A DNA stretch of 47,638 nt from Candidatus Devosia symbiotica (GTDB lineage Bacteria > Pseudomonadota > Alphaproteobacteria > Rhizobiales > Devosiaceae). This document shows, piece after piece, positions 46,008 through 47,638 of this stretch. Both the position numbers and the translations under genes were made by a program. The notes under the pieces are model-generated. The model ran no database searches. It saw only the letters and a list, made by a program, of their open reading frames with translations, and was not told the origin of the DNA. The stretch is taken from assembly GCA_025050575.1 (NCBI GenBank), contig JALBVE010000001.1:40001-87638 (forward strand), written 5' to 3'. Each line of letters starts with the position of its first letter. Position 1 is the stretch's first letter.

Positions 46008-46754
46008 ATGGCCGGCCATTCCCACGCTAAAAACATCATGCATCGCAAGGGTAAGTCCGATGCGGTGCGCTCGAAGGTCTTTTCCAAGCTCGCCCGCGAA
46101 ATCACCGTTGCGGCGAAAATGGGCATGCCCGATCCGGCGTTCAATTCGCGGCTGCGGCTGGCGGTGGTCAATGCCCGCGCACAGTCTATGCCTAAGGACA
46201 ATATTGACCGCGCTATCAAGAAAGCGATCGGCGGCGACAGCGAGAATTTCGAAGAGATCCGCTATGAAGGCTATGGCCCCGGCGGGGTGGCCATCATTGT
46301 CGAGACGCTGACCGACAATCGCAACCGGACCGCGTCCAATGTGCGCTCATATTTTTCCAAATGCGGCGGCGCCATGGGCGAAACCAATTCGGTCGGCTTC
46401 ATGTTCGACAAGGTTGGCGAGATCGTCTATCCGGCCAGGGCTGGCAGTGAAGATGTTATCATGGAAGCTGCTATCGAGGCTGGCGCCGATGATGTCGAGA
46501 GCAGCGAAGACGGCCACTACATCACTACGACTTTCGAAGCGATGGTCGATGTGGCTGCGGTGCTGGAACAGTCGCTGGGCGAGGCAGAATCGGTCAAGGC
46601 CGTGTGGAAGTCACAGACCGAGACGCCCATCGATGCCGACAAGGGCGCCACGCTGATGCGGCTGATCGCTATGCTGGAAGAAGATGATGACGTGCAGAAC
46701 GTCTATTCAAACTTTGAGATGAGCGACGAAGACGTGGCCAAGCTCGAGGCATAG
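46008..46754 (+). CDS. yebC: YebC/PmpR family protein
   Basis: 248 residues. [40 protein letters not shown] and [29 protein letters not shown] sequence form the N-terminal domain, and [20 protein letters not shown] opens the second. YebC proteins bind nucleic acid; in different bacteria they are described as transcription regulators or as ribosome-associated factors for polyproline stretches. It is in the expected place upstream of DNA-repair genes (outside the window). Intact. Confidence 0.95.
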   Translation: MAGHSHAKNIMHRKGKSDAVRSKVFSKLAREITVAAKMGMPDPAFNSRLRLAVVNARAQSMPKDNIDRAIKKAIGGDSENFEEIRYEGYGPGGVAIIVETLTDNRNRTASNVRSYFSKCGGAMGETNSVGFMFDKVGEIVYPARAGSEDVIMEAAIEAGADDVESSEDGHYITTTFEAMVDVAAVLEQSLGEAESVKAVWKSQTETPIDADKGATLMRLIAMLEEDDDVQNVYSNFEMSDEDVAKLEA

Positions 46755-46781
46755 AATTCAAGGATGGCAGAAATCTGGTGA

Positions 46782-46811
46782 GGGACGGTGCTGCTGGCGT
46801 CGCCCTTTTTG
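46782..46811 (+). terminator. Probable terminator of yebC
   Basis: GGGACG and CGTCGCCC pair imperfectly (two bulged bases) around GTGCTGCTGG, followed by TTTTTG. It lies 28 bases past the yebC stop and just before the convergent GGDEF relic's stop. Confidence 0.55.
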
Positions 46812-47578
46812 TTAGACACTCTGGCACAGGATAGGCTGGGGCTTATCGGCGGCGCGGTTGCGCCCGGACTTTTCGCCTGAATACAAGTGCCGGTCGGCGA
46901 TGCGGAACAGTTCGGCGAAACGGGCCGGCGCTTCAAACACGGCCTCGCCAATGCTCACCGAGAGAGTGAGCCGACGACCGTCTGGCGCAAAATTGGCCAG
47001 ATAGACCGAGTGGCGGATGCCTTCGGCGATAGCGTCAGTCTGCTGACGATCCATATCGGACAGATAGACGGCGAACTCCTCGCCGCCCATACGGCCCACC
47101 AGATCGCCGGCCCACAGGACCGAGTGGATGGAGTGCGCGACGATGTCCAGAGCCTCGTACCGCAATCATCGCGGAACAAATCGTTGATCGCCTTGAAATT
47201 GTCGGCGTCGATTATCAGTAGAGCGCCGGTGGCGCGGGCATCGCATTTGTCCAGAAGCAGGTTGACCCGAGTGATGAAAGCGCCGAGGTTGAGGCGGGCG
47301 GTCAGGCTGTCGATTTGCGCTATCAGACCGAGGCGGACATTGCTCAGCGCCAGTCCGCGCGTCCGCATGCCCAAAAACAGAAATAGCGGCGTGCCCAGCA
47401 GGGCCGGCAGGACCGTTACACTCACAATCGAGCGATTGAGGGCCAGCTCGCCGAGATCGCCGAACATCAGCATGTTGAACCCAACCGAGACAGCGATGCA
47501 GGACAGCGTTTCGAACAATATCCACCGGCTAACGCTGGACCAGCTCTGCAGGGCAATCAAAGTCTTGGAATGCAACAT
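46812..47578 (-). pseudogene. Relic of diguanylate cyclase (GGDEF domain), single frameshift
   Basis: From ATG 47578 there are two hydrophobic helices (ETLSCIAVSVGFNMLMFGDL and SIVSVTVLPALLGTPLFLFL), then the GGDEF domain: IDSLTARLNLGAFITRVNLL, GALLIIDADNFKAINDLFRD and DCG. At about 47160 one base is missing; in the shifted frame the domain goes on as YEALDIVAHSIHSVLWAGDL, VGRMGGEEFAVYLSD and LTLSVSIGEAVFEAP to the stop at 46812. The catalytic GGEEF motif is kept, so apart from this shift the gene is whole: a very recent lesion or a sequencing error. The intact protein would make c-di-GMP at the membrane. Confidence 0.85.
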
Positions 47579-47638
47579 TGGGCAGACTCAAGCTTGGGGT
47601 GGCGCGTGGATGGAGGCGCCGGGAGGATGATGCCCCCC

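Overview
The window reads as part of a chromosome from a Hyphomicrobiales alphaproteobacterium, most likely Devosiaceae (Devosia-like). The reasons are the gene families present (TrcR/DUF1013, DUF1192, DUF1465, DUF4164, the small aa3-oxidase subunit IV, a three-gene pnt operon, zapA-6S RNA-formyl-THF ligase, tkt-gap-pgk-fba) and the alphaproteobacterial style of the 23S/5S rRNA. Its most striking trait is decay. About twenty recognisable genes are broken by frameshifts, in-frame stops or internal deletions, and they lie between intact housekeeping genes. That is the pattern of a genome in early, ongoing reduction, such as a recently host-restricted symbiont. Devosia symbionts of ciliates are known and would fit, but the species is an inference.

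Layout. 1-2418: 3' part of the 23S rRNA gene, 5S and a terminator. 2578-5748: relics of an MscS-like channel joined to a lytic transglycosylase, a tryptophan halogenase and a DUF4037 protein, with tRNA-Gln and tRNA-Pro among them. 5789-7358: an intact TacA-like sigma-54 activator with a CtrA box upstream. 7556-8916: the end of an IS256-family element fused to an oligoendopeptidase relic. 8982-12350: intact coxIV-like and pntAA-pntAB-pntB genes. 12391-19424: alternating relics (two alpha/beta hydrolases, DsbA-like, MFS) and intact slyX, VIT-family, TspO-like, alpha/beta hydrolase and rpsU genes. 19431-21312: purK, purE and a YdcH/DUF465 gene. 21435-25608: a TauE fragment, a Kef antiporter relic, trcR, a quinone oxidoreductase and DUF1192. 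25609-26754: a CtrA box, an orphan terminator and a decayed DUF1465 (RcdA-like) gene. 26829-34344: rpmE, an ABC exporter, a decayed OmpA/MotA pair, suhB-like, efp, a Sel1-repeat protein and a ThiE-like protein. 34463-43300: fba, pgk, gap and tkt, all on the minus strand, with five relics among them. 43506-47578: DUF4164, zapA, 6S RNA, 5-formyl-THF cyclo-ligase, a TIGR00282 phosphoesterase, yebC and a frameshifted diguanylate cyclase.

What is kept is central: lower glycolysis and transketolase, the proton-translocating transhydrogenase, purine synthesis, translation factors (S21, L31, EF-P), cell division and 6S RNA. What is decaying is environmental: peptide and cell-wall hydrolases, transporters, halogenation, motor-like proteins, c-di-GMP synthesis and the RcdA-like cell-cycle adaptor. 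Observations that go beyond simple decay are two perfect TTAA-N7-TTAA CtrA boxes, IS256 ends at relic junctions, frequent CTAG with several relic stops created at CTAG, and a metal-ligand substitution in the otherwise full-length inositol monophosphatase-like gene.
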